A stretch of 59,517 nucleotides of DNA from Betaproteobacteria bacterium (lineage in GTDB: Bacteria > Pseudomonadota > Gammaproteobacteria > Burkholderiales > SG8-41), in contig JANXSE010000095.1 of the NCBI GenBank assembly GCA_025356695.1, positions 1 through 59,517 on the forward strand, given 5' to 3'. The translations under genes and the position numbers were made by a program. The notes beneath the pieces are model-generated. The model searched no databases, was not told where the DNA came from, and saw only the letters and a program-made list of their open reading frames with translations. Of the stretch, positions 39,660 to 48,823 are shown piece after piece. Every line of letters begins with the position of its first letter. Position 1 is the first letter of the stretch.

Positions 39660-40712
39660 ATGTCAACACCAGCAGAAATAGCCGCAGCCGCGATTGCCGC
39701 AGCACCGGCGACCGTATCACCGGTCGAGGTTCTGGATAATTCACTTGAGGCAACCGAGTTGAGAGACGCCGAGGCCGCAGTATTGGCTGAAGCCGACGCC
39801 GAAAAGGCACGCGCCGCAGGCACGACGACCGCAGCATTGGTCGAGGAGCCCACGGCGCCGGCCGCAACGGCAGCAGCAACTCAACCCGAACCGATGGTGC
39901 CGATTTCGGCTCTGCATAAGGAACGAAAAGTAAGGCAAGCGCTGGAGCGCGAAAACGCTCGACTCGAAGGGGCTGCAGGCGCCTTTAAGAGTGTTGCCGA
40001 GGGCAGGACTACCGCACCCTTGGCACCGGCCGAACCCACGAAAACCCCGGATGAATTGCTGGCCGAGATCGCGAAGAAGCGTCTCGACGCGGCCGACAAT
40101 TTCGATCAGAACAAGATCACGGGCAAAGCGTGGGAAGAAGAAAAGATGCGCCTCGAAGCCGAGGAGCGGGATATTCGCGACAAGTCGCGGCCGACAGTTG
40201 TTACGTCGACCGCAACGCAGGACGATCTGGCAATGGAGCGTCATGCGACCGAGCTTGTCGAGAAACACCCGATTCTGCGCGTCGTGACCGAAGCTCAGTT
40301 GGCACCCTTGACCGAAGTGGCCTACGCGCAAGCGAAGGCCAAGGGCGAGAACGTGCCGACCGGTGCAATGGAAACGGTGTGGCTGCGTGAACGCGTCGCT
40401 AAACTTGCCGAACTGACGTATCCAGAAATGGCAGAGCAGGCAAAAGGCGTTGTGACAACGACTGCACAGGTTGTGACATCAACCGCAGCACCGGCACTCT
40501 CCCCCACTGCAGCGGCGCGTGATGCGAAGCTCCAATTGGCGGCGAATCATCCGGTGGACGTCTCAAAACTTGGCAGTCCCGCGGGCAATGTCGGATTGAG
40601 CGATACCGAATTCGAAGCGCGTCTCAACAGCGCGACCGAGGACGAGGCGATTGCACTGCTCGATTCAAATCCGGCGATGAAAGCGAAGCTGTTCAAAGGG
40701 GCTGTCGCATGA
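39660..40712 (+). CDS. Scaffolding-like protein (350 aa)
   Basis: ATG at 39660 follows AGGACAGGGAA. Acidic, Ala/Glu/Thr-rich with coiled-coil stretches (HKERKVRQALERENARLEG ... WEEEKMRLEAEERDIRDK). This composition and its place directly before the major capsid gene are characteristic of phage scaffolding proteins that guide prohead assembly. Confidence 0.75.
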   Translation: MSTPAEIAAAAIAAAPATVSPVEVLDNSLEATELRDAEAAVLAEADAEKARAAGTTTAALVEEPTAPAATAAATQPEPMVPISALHKERKVRQALERENARLEGAAGAFKSVAEGRTTAPLAPAEPTKTPDELLAEIAKKRLDAADNFDQNKITGKAWEEEKMRLEAEERDIRDKSRPTVVTSTATQDDLAMERHATELVEKHPILRVVTEAQLAPLTEVAYAQAKAKGENVPTGAMETVWLRERVAKLAELTYPEMAEQAKGVVTTTAQVVTSTAAPALSPTAAARDAKLQLAANHPVDVSKLGSPAGNVGLSDTEFEARLNSATEDEAIALLDSNPAMKAKLFKGAVA

Positions 40713-40736
40713 TTCGAACTCAACAGGAGAAACCCA

Positions 40737-41858
40737 ATGGCATTAACCGATTTCGGGGCTCTCACTGATCTGCAGAAAAAGGCGTGGTCGCTTCAGGTGT
40801 CCAAGCAGGGCCGGGATGACAACTTCTGGTTGTCGAACGGCTTCATTGGCAAAAACACCAGCGACATTACCACGCCGATTACGCGGGTCACTGAACTGAC
40901 CCCGACCGAAAGAGGCACTGCGGCTGTATTGCCGCTCGTGGCCGATCTGACGGGCGGCGGCGTCGTAGGCGACAACCAGCTTGAAGGACAGGAAGCGACG
41001 TTGTTGACCGATGCTCAAACCATTCAGATCGACCAATTGCGCAACGGCGTGCGCAGCAAGGGCCGGATGTCGGAACAGGCAACTGTTCTGCGCTTCCGCG
41101 TTCAAGCTCGCGATGCGCTGGCGTTCTGGCTCGCTGACCTGATCGATGAACTCATGTTCATGGTCGCCGCCGGCCGTTCGTTCGCGTTGAATTTTGACGG
41201 GAGCGCACGGGCAACGTCGCAAATCACGCAGTTGGCGTTCGCCGCCGACGTCGTGGCCGCGTCCGGGAATCGCGTCATGTTCCCCAACGGTCAAACGTCG
41301 GAAGCGACGCTGACCACCAATGACGTCATGGTCTGGAACTTGATCATTCAGGCCAAGGCGTTCGCAAAGCGGAAGCGGATTCGTCCGATTCGCGCCGGAG
41401 GCAAAGGCTACTACGTGCTCGTGTTGAGCACGGAGCAATGCCGCGATCTGGAGCAGTCCACGGATTACAAAACGCTCACCGCGCAAGCAATGCCGCGAGG
41501 CACCGACAATCCGCTGTTCCAGAACGCCAAGAAAATCGTCGGCGACGTCGTCGTCTACGATCACCAAAAGGCGTTCAACACCCTTGGCCTCACGGCCGGC
41601 AACAAATGGGGTGCGGGCGGCACCGTAAACGGCGCGCAAGCCATGCTGATCGGCGCGCAGGCACTCGGGTTTGCACAACTGAGTGATGGGACTCCGGGAT
41701 GGTCTGAGTCGGATAATACCGACTACGGCAATCGCCCGGCGATCGGCATTGGTCGCATCATCGGCATGCTGAAACCGCAGTTCAAGAGCCGTTACGATAA
41801 CCAGTCGAAAGAAGATTTCGGCATCGTGACGATCAAGACCGCTGCGGCTTCGAGCTAA
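40737..41858 (+). CDS. Major capsid protein, N4-gp56 type (373 aa)
   Basis: Features of the N4-gp56/DUF4043 family: MALTDFGALTDLQKKAWSLQ, an ADLTGGGVVGDNQLEGQEA motif, and the C-terminal GYYVLVLSTEQCRDLEQ and DHQKAFNTLGL blocks. HK97-like fold expected. Directly after the scaffold gene with ribosome site AGGAGAAACCC. Mixing this capsid with a P22-like portal marks a mosaic head module. Confidence 0.85.
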   Translation: MALTDFGALTDLQKKAWSLQVSKQGRDDNFWLSNGFIGKNTSDITTPITRVTELTPTERGTAAVLPLVADLTGGGVVGDNQLEGQEATLLTDAQTIQIDQLRNGVRSKGRMSEQATVLRFRVQARDALAFWLADLIDELMFMVAAGRSFALNFDGSARATSQITQLAFAADVVAASGNRVMFPNGQTSEATLTTNDVMVWNLIIQAKAFAKRKRIRPIRAGGKGYYVLVLSTEQCRDLEQSTDYKTLTAQAMPRGTDNPLFQNAKKIVGDVVVYDHQKAFNTLGLTAGNKWGAGGTVNGAQAMLIGAQALGFAQLSDGTPGWSESDNTDYGNRPAIGIGRIIGMLKPQFKSRYDNQSKEDFGIVTIKTAAASS

Positions 41859-41868
41859 GGAGAATCCC

Positions 41869-42816
41869 TTGAAAAAACTTCGGATTCAGATTTACGACAA
41901 TGCGATCGAGTCGGGCTCGGGCGGTGCGGCCAATCTGGACGTCGGCGGTTTCGTCGGCGTCTTTGCGGCACGCCGTGCAACGATGCCTTACAGTGGTCAA
42001 ACGGTTGCTTTCACGATCGGCCGAACCATCACCGGGGCAATTTCCGGCGCGGTGGGCAAGCTGGTCTCCGGTGGTTCCGGCGCAACGGGCACGCTCACGC
42101 TGGTCAGTATCAGCGGCAATTTCCAAGTGGGCGAAGCCTTGAGTGACGGTCTCACGGGCAACGGTAACTGCAACGGTGGATTAACATTCTCCACCTTGTC
42201 GGCACCGGTGAAGGAACTGCTGTTCAATAAGTTGGGCGTTGCAATTGCGAACCCCTTCCCGTTGACGGCAGGTGGTGCGACCGTGTTCATCAACAACCTC
42301 GTCGATCTCGTCGATCTCTATATCGCTGCGCCGGCCGGACAGTTCATCGTCCAAAAGCAGGTGTCTGCAGACGGTATAGCTGACGTGATTGCCGATCGCG
42401 CCAATCGTCAACCCGTGTGGAATATTCCGTTCTCCAAGGTCGACTACGCAGCAGCGACAGAGACCACGACCGGCTACCAGCTTCGTGCGGACGGCAATAT
42501 GTCCGTGGGAGTGGATGCCGCGATTCAGGTCAACACGCTCGAAGCTGCGCGCACGATCTCGGTCGGAACGCTCTCGACGGAAGGCGGCGGCAATGCAACA
42601 GGCTTCATCAACGCAATCAGCCTTGCGGCTGCCGCAACGGTCAACGCGCAATCAGCGGCGACGACCACGCGTGGTGCGCTGCTCGGTGCGGGCACGCTCG
42701 ACAAGGGTTACGGTGTAACGCTGAACGCGGCAAGATCGATCAGCCTCACTCTGAACGCCGGAACAACGGTGGCAGACGGCTACATCATTTTGCCGTGCGT
42801 CATCGGGCAGTCGTAA
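41869..42816 (+). CDS. Structural protein with GATGTL repeat module (315 aa)
   Basis: Begins MKKLRIQIYDNAIESGSGGA. Residues ~55-105 include GATGTLTLVSISGNFQVGEAL, a beta module also found in the tail spike at 49395. Gly/Ala/Thr-rich with little charge, typical of a decoration or cement protein next to the capsid gene. No family name. Confidence 0.55.
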   Translation: MKKLRIQIYDNAIESGSGGAANLDVGGFVGVFAARRATMPYSGQTVAFTIGRTITGAISGAVGKLVSGGSGATGTLTLVSISGNFQVGEALSDGLTGNGNCNGGLTFSTLSAPVKELLFNKLGVAIANPFPLTAGGATVFINNLVDLVDLYIAAPAGQFIVQKQVSADGIADVIADRANRQPVWNIPFSKVDYAAATETTTGYQLRADGNMSVGVDAAIQVNTLEAARTISVGTLSTEGGGNATGFINAISLAAAATVNAQSAATTTRGALLGAGTLDKGYGVTLNAARSISLTLNAGTTVADGYIILPCVIGQS

Positions 42817-42832
42817 GTCTATCGGGCTATGA

Positions 42833-42860
42833 AACCGCCCCGGCAGCGACCGGGGCGGTT
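42833..42860 (+). terminator. Strong hairpin after the capsid genes
   Basis: Perfect 11-bp stem AACCGCCCCGG/CCGGGGCGGTT with a 6-nt loop, followed by CTT only. Probably a partial terminator or mRNA stabiliser that raises capsid over downstream gene expression. Confidence 0.7.
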
Positions 42861-42881
42861 CTTAACCAATAGGAGATTCAG

Positions 42882-43490
42882 ATGGCGAACGAAAAATCGA
42901 ATGCAGACGCAGTAAAGAAAGATTCCGGCGAAGGGTTCCTCGCCGTGCAGGACATGACGTGCAAGCCGCCCGATGGCATTCGTGTTCACGACATTCCCGT
43001 GTTCAACGAAAAGGGCGACATGGTCGACGTCAAAGCGGTGAAGTGCGTTTACGACAAGCGCACCAAAGTTCCGAAGAACATCGGCCTGCAATTCCTCAAA
43101 TACAAGACGTTCGTCGTGAGCATCGTGAGCGATGACCCGGCCAAGGATGGCAAGGTGTTGAAGCCGCTCGACATCCACGAAGGCGGCGACGGCGGTCTCA
43201 AGCTCGCCGACAATGAGATCGTGGCCAACTACGACGAACTCTCCAGCGAAGCCCTGTTCCGGCGTTGCCACATTCTGCCGAAGTCGGAAGGCATCGACGA
43301 AGATTCGACCCGCGAGGGCATGATCGCCTTCCTGAAGAAATCACGCGCCGAACTCGCGGCCAAGTCGGTCACGGCCACCGCTGGCGACGTGAAGGCAAAG
43401 ATGCAGGGCGGTGAGTTGAGCGGTCAATTGAGTGAAGGCGAGATCACGTCTCTGGTCAGCGACTCGCCGCTGCTCTCGCGAGCAGCGTAA
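42882..43490 (+). CDS. Hypothetical virion-region protein (202 aa)
   Basis: Starts MANEKSNADAVKKDSGEGFL after AGGAG. Acidic/basic mixed, with FLKYKTFVVSIVSDDPAKDG. Likely a head or head-tail minor protein by position. No family recognised. Confidence 0.5.
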   Translation: MANEKSNADAVKKDSGEGFLAVQDMTCKPPDGIRVHDIPVFNEKGDMVDVKAVKCVYDKRTKVPKNIGLQFLKYKTFVVSIVSDDPAKDGKVLKPLDIHEGGDGGLKLADNEIVANYDELSSEALFRRCHILPKSEGIDEDSTREGMIAFLKKSRAELAAKSVTATAGDVKAKMQGGELSGQLSEGEITSLVSDSPLLSRAA

Positions 43491-43502
43491 GGACGGGCGG
43501 CG

Positions 43503-44273
43503 ATGGCACAACTGCTGACAGCGAAGGGAATTGCCGAACGCGCTCTGCGAATGGTGCAGGCTTTCGCTATCAACGACGTCGCCGCAGACCCCGAGGAGCT
43601 TCGCGAAACGCTCTATTGGATGGAAATGTTGATCGACCACAAGGATGCGGTCAATAAACTGAATTGCTTTATTCCGTCCGACGTCTTAGTGCCGATGCCG
43701 ATCACGGCGTCATTCAATCTGCCGACTGCCGCGGGCGCGACATGGCCGACGAATGGTGTCTTGATGTTCCACCACGCCATGCTGGCCGATGGCAGTGGGC
43801 GCGAAACGCCGCTGCGCTTGTTGAAACGCTACGAATACGAGGAGATCGAGCAAAAGACAGCGGCCGGGCGCCCGATGGCGCTCTATATCGACATGCTCGA
43901 CCCGAACTACACGGCAAAACAATGGCCCGTGCCGTCTGACACGAGCTACACGGCCAAACTTGTCGTGCAGACCTACAACCTGACTGTCGCGATCGATAAC
44001 AAGGCGATCGCGCAGCAATCGAACAAGCACGGCTTCAATCCCGGCTGGCAACTCTGGCTGGTGTATGGCACGGCCGCCCTCATAGGCGGTGGTGCCGTGC
44101 GCGCCGTGCCGCCGGCCAAGGTCAAGGAATGGGACAACAAGGCCGACGAATTGTGGGATGAACTCTATATCAACGCCGATCGCGAGCGCGGGAGTGAACC
44201 GCGCATCACGCGTTCGTCGGACAATCGACTCAATTGGCGCCGCACGTGGCGCAATCGCTTTATCGACGTCTAG
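43503..44273 (+). CDS. Head-tail adaptor, P22 gp4-like (256 aa)
   Basis: Starts MAQLLTAKGIAERALRMVQA, then MEMLIDHKDAVNKLNCF and a beta-rich body ending SSDNRLNWRRTWRNRFIDV, in the style of P22 gp4 and related packaged-DNA stabilising proteins. Position between capsid and fibre genes agrees. Confidence 0.6.
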   Translation: MAQLLTAKGIAERALRMVQAFAINDVAADPEELRETLYWMEMLIDHKDAVNKLNCFIPSDVLVPMPITASFNLPTAAGATWPTNGVLMFHHAMLADGSGRETPLRLLKRYEYEEIEQKTAAGRPMALYIDMLDPNYTAKQWPVPSDTSYTAKLVVQTYNLTVAIDNKAIAQQSNKHGFNPGWQLWLVYGTAALIGGGAVRAVPPAKVKEWDNKADELWDELYINADRERGSEPRITRSSDNRLNWRRTWRNRFIDV

Positions 44274-44281
44274 GGGACGCC

Positions 44282-46795
44282 ATGCTATTGACCGCGATCA
44301 GAGACTTCGAGCTAGCCAACCCGCTGTATGCCGGTGCGACGCTATCGCTCTACACCACCACTGCGGCCGGCGCCATCACGGCAACGCTCGCCACGCTATA
44401 CGACACGCCCAACGGTGCCGCTACACTCCAAAATCCGCAGACGCTCGACCAATTCGGAAAACTGGCGCAACCGGTTTATATTTCAGCGCCTGTGATCGGT
44501 GTAATCACGGGGCTGACGGTGCCGTCGATGACGACGGGCGTCATTTACACGGCGCCGATCTTCCGCTTCGATCAAGCGACGTCGAAGCTGCAATATTCCT
44601 ACGACGGCGGCACAACATGGGTCGATAGTGGCGGCTGGATATTCCGCAATCGCGGCGCGTGGGTCACGGCAACGCTCTACAACCTGCTCGATATCGTTAC
44701 GAGCGGCGGCGTGGTTTATATCTGCGTGACGCAACATACGTCGGCCGGCGCGTTTGCCCCGGCCAACTTCCAAGCCCTGTTCTCGCTCGACCAAGGCACG
44801 CTCCCGGCCGGCAACACGTTCCAACTGCGCCGCGGCACGACGCTCCTTATCGACGCCATGACCCCGGCGGCCGGTGAACCGATCGATGACACGACCAAGA
44901 AAACGATTGTCATCGGCGATGGCGCCACGGCCGGCGGCTTTCCAATGGTTCAGGAGCAAACGTATCAGGGCGGCACGGCGCTCTACGCAGTCGGCACGGG
45001 CACTGGCGACGTCATTGCGGCCACGATCGTCTCGAAGCGCACGACACTGGCGGATGGCACGAATGTCCGGGTTCTGGCGCCGGGTGCCAACACTTTAACG
45101 ACGCCCACATTCAATCTGACGTGGCAGACGGCAGGCGGTGCCAATACCGCGACGGGTGCCATCACGGTCACCAAGGACAACAATTCAGCGCTTTTGGCCG
45201 GCGACTTCGCGGGCGCCGCGCACGTGCTCGATCTCACTTACCAGAACAATAAGTGGCGGTTGAACAACCCGAAGATACAGGTCACGGTGCCGGCAGCGCA
45301 AAACGTTTCGTTTCGACAAACTGTAAATAATGGCGTGCAGGACACTAATGGCCGCGCTGCGTTTTTGGCAGCGGGAGCCGGATTGGCGATGAATTTACTT
45401 GCCACTTCAGCCCCTCTTAATATGGTGTTCGCGCAAGGTTTCAACGGCGGCGCCGGCGCGGACTTTCCTTGCTTCATCAGCGCTGACAACAATGGAGCTT
45501 GGACGTTGCCGGCGAACAACACGAGTTATTTGTCACTCGATTATGTGACGGCAGCTTCAGCGTCGCCCACGCAAACACTGGCGCCTTTCCAACGGTCTGA
45601 GACATACAATCAATCGCGGCAGTCCGTGCTGCAGTTCGCAGGCGCGGCCGGAGCCACTACATTTCTTGACGATTTCGGGAACACGTGGGCGGCGCAAGGC
45701 GGCGCGAAGGTTCAGACCAATCAATTCAAGTTCGGCACCGGCGGCCTTGGCGGTGCGGGCGGATCGAATGTGCTGAACGGCACGACCGACATGGTGCGTT
45801 CAACCGTATTCACATCTTTGGGAGGCGGCAGTTGGTCGCTGCGTTGTTGGGCCTATATCACTTCGCTGGCGGCCGTCAACGTATTGATTGACGCTACCAA
45901 TGCTGGCGCATTCGGCGCTCAATTACTGGTCACGGCCGCCGGGAAAGTTGCCTACAACCTTTCATCGACGGGTGCCGCGAACGACATCGCCGCCGCGCCT
46001 GTCGCCGGAGCAGCAACGATCGTTATCAACGGTTGGCATTTTTATGAGCTTACCTTTGATGCGCTGGCTGGCGTGTATCGGTGTTATGTCGACGGAACAC
46101 AAGATCAATCGACCGCGAGTTCGGCAAAGATTTGCGCGATAACAAAAGTGAACGTAGGCGGGCTGAATTCTAGCTTAACAGGAACGGTCGGCTACATCGA
46201 CAAGCCGGAAATTCTTCCATACTGTCAGCGCCCGAATGGAACTGCTTACGTCTCTCCAGTGGCCGCGCCGAGCGTCATCGCAACCGGTTATGCGAGCGAC
46301 TGGTATGACACCGTTAATTCGACGATGAAATCCGTCAGCGCGGCCAGCGCTGCCGCCGGTGTAAACCCAACATTCACCGCCGTCAAGCGCCTCTACGTCG
46401 GGGAGGGAGACTCAAGCGGCGCCGCAGTAACCGCGGCTCGCAGCTACGCATTCAAAGGCTCTTTCACTGCCGCGACCACTTCCACTCTTGCCGCGGCAGG
46501 GTCTGCGATCTCCTACAATCACAATATCGGCGTTGATGAATTGGAATACGGATTTGATGCCATCTGCATAACGGCAGACAATAATTGGCAGGTCAACGAC
46601 CGCATTCAACATTCCTACGGTTCTGGCGGCAATGGAAATCAGGAAAATGCCATGTGGGCTACGGCGCGCAGCGGCGGCTTCACGAATAATTCTGCAGGTT
46701 CGTGGGGGAATTACAACAAAACCACGGGCGCCGGTTTTGCGATGACGGCGGCGCAGTGGAAATTTCGCATGTGGTTTCGGCTAAAGGAGAGATGA
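44282..46795 (+). CDS. Tail fibre with LamG-like lectin domain (837 aa)
   Basis: ATG follows GGGGACGCC. N-terminal module (NPQTLDQFGKLAQPVYISAP) is shared with the spike at 49395 and probably attaches to the tail. A long repetitive beta region follows. Residues ~514-640 (GGGSWSLRCWAYI ... GWHFYELTFDALAGVYRCYVDG ... GTVGYIDKPEI) have the concanavalin/LamG-like pattern, suggesting glycan binding. The C-terminal ~190 residues may be a receptor-binding tip. Confidence 0.75.
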   Translation: MLLTAIRDFELANPLYAGATLSLYTTTAAGAITATLATLYDTPNGAATLQNPQTLDQFGKLAQPVYISAPVIGVITGLTVPSMTTGVIYTAPIFRFDQATSKLQYSYDGGTTWVDSGGWIFRNRGAWVTATLYNLLDIVTSGGVVYICVTQHTSAGAFAPANFQALFSLDQGTLPAGNTFQLRRGTTLLIDAMTPAAGEPIDDTTKKTIVIGDGATAGGFPMVQEQTYQGGTALYAVGTGTGDVIAATIVSKRTTLADGTNVRVLAPGANTLTTPTFNLTWQTAGGANTATGAITVTKDNNSALLAGDFAGAAHVLDLTYQNNKWRLNNPKIQVTVPAAQNVSFRQTVNNGVQDTNGRAAFLAAGAGLAMNLLATSAPLNMVFAQGFNGGAGADFPCFISADNNGAWTLPANNTSYLSLDYVTAASASPTQTLAPFQRSETYNQSRQSVLQFAGAAGATTFLDDFGNTWAAQGGAKVQTNQFKFGTGGLGGAGGSNVLNGTTDMVRSTVFTSLGGGSWSLRCWAYITSLAAVNVLIDATNAGAFGAQLLVTAAGKVAYNLSSTGAANDIAAAPVAGAATIVINGWHFYELTFDALAGVYRCYVDGTQDQSTASSAKICAITKVNVGGLNSSLTGTVGYIDKPEILPYCQRPNGTAYVSPVAAPSVIATGYASDWYDTVNSTMKSVSAASAAAGVNPTFTAVKRLYVGEGDSSGAAVTAARSYAFKGSFTAATTSTLAAAGSAISYNHNIGVDELEYGFDAICITADNNWQVNDRIQHSYGSGGNGNQENAMWATARSGGFTNNSAGSWGNYNKTTGAGFAMTAAQWKFRMWFRLKER

Positions 46796-46797
46796 AA

Positions 46798-47151
46798 ATG
46801 CAAACGTGGGCCGACACGACTGGCGTGCAGCAGCCCGTGAATGGGGATAGACCTTACGGGAATTTTTGGGTTGAAATAGATTCGGCGCCCGACATCTTTT
46901 GCGCGTTCAATTACGCGCAATGGACATGGGTGCCGATCACCAACAGATTAATTGACGCGCAGATCGCGCAGTCGGAATACGCCGTTCCAATCACGGCACG
47001 AGCGTTGCGCGAATTTATGTTTTTAGCGCTGGCCGCTTTTCGCATTGACCCTCTGGCCAAGGACGGGCAGAACAATTACGTCCAACCCAAATTCGCCGCC
47101 ATCGCGTTGCTCGACCAGAAGATTCAAGCACTGAGGAGCCAACGAAAATGA
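46798..47151 (+). CDS. Small protein following the tail fibre (117 aa), possible chaperone
   Basis: ATG at 46798 has AGGAG 8 nt upstream (an ATG at 46792 is too close to it). Starts MQTWADTTGVQQPVNGDRPY. Genes in this position after fibre genes are often assembly chaperones; no family recognised. Confidence 0.5.
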   Translation: MQTWADTTGVQQPVNGDRPYGNFWVEIDSAPDIFCAFNYAQWTWVPITNRLIDAQIAQSEYAVPITARALREFMFLALAAFRIDPLAKDGQNNYVQPKFAAIALLDQKIQALRSQRK

Positions 47152-47552
47152 AAAAACGTCTCGCCATCGCATTCGCCGCGATCGTCATGCTGATTTGTTT
47201 CTTGACCGTCATCGTCGGTGCCTTGGTCGCGCTGCCGCTATTCATACTCGGCTATGTCATCACCGGCAGCGACTGGCTCTATGCGCGGATAGGCGCCTTC
47301 GGACATGGTCTCGACAGTTGCGCGAACGTGCCGTGGCTCGATGGTCATCCGAAGGAAACGATCAGCAGTCACACGGGCCGCTTCTACGAAGCGAAATACG
47401 GTAACCCCTACAAGAAGCGGCCGGCGACCAATCCTGACCAAGTGATTCCGTGGCAGGCCGCATTCGTGAAGTGGTTGACGGACAAAGCCGAAACAAATCA
47501 CGTATACAAGGCCGTCGAACAGTGGGCGGTGGACGCGAAGATCGATTTATAA
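47148..47552 (+). CDS. Membrane protein of the lysis region (134 aa)
   Basis: Residues ~5-40 are one or two hydrophobic helices (LAIAFAAIVMLICFLTVIVGALVALPLF). The soluble part (ISSHTGRFYEAKYGNPY ... FVKWLTDKAETNHVYKAVEQ) is a motif set I have seen in phage proteins of unknown role. Holin or inner-membrane lysis partner by position. Confidence 0.55.
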   Translation: MKKRLAIAFAAIVMLICFLTVIVGALVALPLFILGYVITGSDWLYARIGAFGHGLDSCANVPWLDGHPKETISSHTGRFYEAKYGNPYKKRPATNPDQVIPWQAAFVKWLTDKAETNHVYKAVEQWAVDAKIDL

Positions 47553-47568
47553 CAAGAAGGGGCAAATA

Positions 47569-47943
47569 ATGGTTCCAGAACCGGCGTCGTCAGCAGTTCA
47601 GGTGATCGTGGCGGGCATTTCGGCGACAATCTTCACTATTACCGGCGTGACCTTCCACGGATTACTGTGGGGCATGCTTGGCGCGATTGTGATGTTGATG
47701 ATGACGCCGCCGCAGGAGCGCGGTCGAGCCATATTCGCCGTGTTCTGTGGCGCTGTTTGCGGAGCCGTCCTGTCCGACATGCTGCTCGGCGTGGCAACGG
47801 CATTTGCCGGCGTGCCTGACAAGACTGCGGAGTCTATGCACCTTGGGTCTGCGTTCATCATCGGCGGCGGGTTCAAGCAGATATTCTCGGCAATGATCGC
47901 ATGGGCAGTCGCGAGGGCGCAGCCAAAGGGAGATGGTCAATGA
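47569..47943 (+). CDS. Holin-like protein (124 aa)
   Basis: Three hydrophobic helices in a short protein (AGISATIFTITGVTFHGLLWGMLGAIVM ... IFAVFCGAVCGAVLSDMLLG ... FIIGGGFKQIFSAMIAWAV) and a charged C terminus. This is the class I holin layout and matches its place at the head of the lysis cassette. The next gene overlaps by 4 nt. Confidence 0.7.
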   Translation: MVPEPASSAVQVIVAGISATIFTITGVTFHGLLWGMLGAIVMLMMTPPQERGRAIFAVFCGAVCGAVLSDMLLGVATAFAGVPDKTAESMHLGSAFIIGGGFKQIFSAMIAWAVARAQPKGDGQ

Positions 47944-48287
47944 ATTTCGACTTCGTGCTTTGCTCGGTCGTCGATTTTATCGCGATCTCGTGCGCAATAT
48001 TCGTGATGTATGTCGGCATCGGCAGGATGGCGCTGATGTCACTCAAGACGCATAAAAAGGTTTGGCAGGCCATCTACTTTCTGCTGGTCTCAGCAGCGAT
48101 CGGATACATTGCGTCGATGGCCGAGGGCAAACTGCACGCGCCAATTCCGACGACATTGTTCTTGATCGCAACGGCAGCTTGGTTCTTCGAGTCACGCAAT
48201 CGCTGGCGCAATGCTGCACCAGACTATATGAAGAATTCGCCGTCCGAAGAAACTGGCAATAAATTCAGTCTCGGGAGAATACTATGA
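47940..48287 (+). CDS. Second holin-like or antiholin-like membrane protein (115 aa)
   Basis: Starts MNFDFVLCSVVDFIAISCAI at a 4-nt overlap with the first holin. Three hydrophobic segments, then a basic C terminus. Two adjacent small membrane proteins are typical of holin/antiholin pairs; which is which is unknown. Confidence 0.6.
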   Translation: MNFDFVLCSVVDFIAISCAIFVMYVGIGRMALMSLKTHKKVWQAIYFLLVSAAIGYIASMAEGKLHAPIPTTLFLIATAAWFFESRNRWRNAAPDYMKNSPSEETGNKFSLGRIL

Positions 48288-48823
48288 CGATCAATGGAAC
48301 AGTGCTACGCGGAAAAGATACAAACGAAGGAACTCCTAGCAAGCTCACGCTCGAAACAGGGTTTGCGTGCGATTGCCTCGAACTCAAGTGGCACAACAAC
48401 CGCACGGGGCTCAGTTGCATCAATGCCGACGTCTACGATGCCGTGCTGTGGGAGTCGCCGCACCTTGGATGCAATCAGGACATCATGGTCGACCTCTACG
48501 ATGGCAGCGGCACGATCAACATCCGTCACTACGTCTACAGGCTCGCCGACAAGAACGGCCGTAAAGATTGCCTGATTCACAACGGTGCGTTCGCCGGGGA
48601 AGTGCAACTCGGCGAAGAAACGCACGTCAAGGGTTGCACGATCGTTGGCCGTGGCTACGCGGTTGCCAAGCGCGATGATGGCGGCGGCATGCAGATGGCA
48701 ATTCTTATGAGCCGGCCCGTGCTCGCGGAATTGATTCAGCATACGAAGGGCGAGCCGCTGCGACTCACGTATCAATGGGCGGACGGCTGCGCGCCGGACG
48801 ACCTGACGGACGCACAGGCATGA
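48284..48823 (+). CDS. DUF5675-like protein in the endolysin position (179 aa)
   Basis: Contains CLIHNGAFAGEVQLGEETHVKGCTIVG (His99, Cys118), close to the IHxGN ... GC pattern of DUF5675. Cys in TGLSCINADVYDAV and SPHLGC are further conserved-looking sites. No lysozyme, amidase or transglycosylase motif is present. It lies between the holins and the spanins, where endolysins usually sit, overlapping both neighbours by 4 nt. A peptidoglycan-acting role is inference. Confidence 0.6.
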   Translation: MTINGTVLRGKDTNEGTPSKLTLETGFACDCLELKWHNNRTGLSCINADVYDAVLWESPHLGCNQDIMVDLYDGSGTINIRHYVYRLADKNGRKDCLIHNGAFAGEVQLGEETHVKGCTIVGRGYAVAKRDDGGGMQMAILMSRPVLAELIQHTKGEPLRLTYQWADGCAPDDLTDAQA

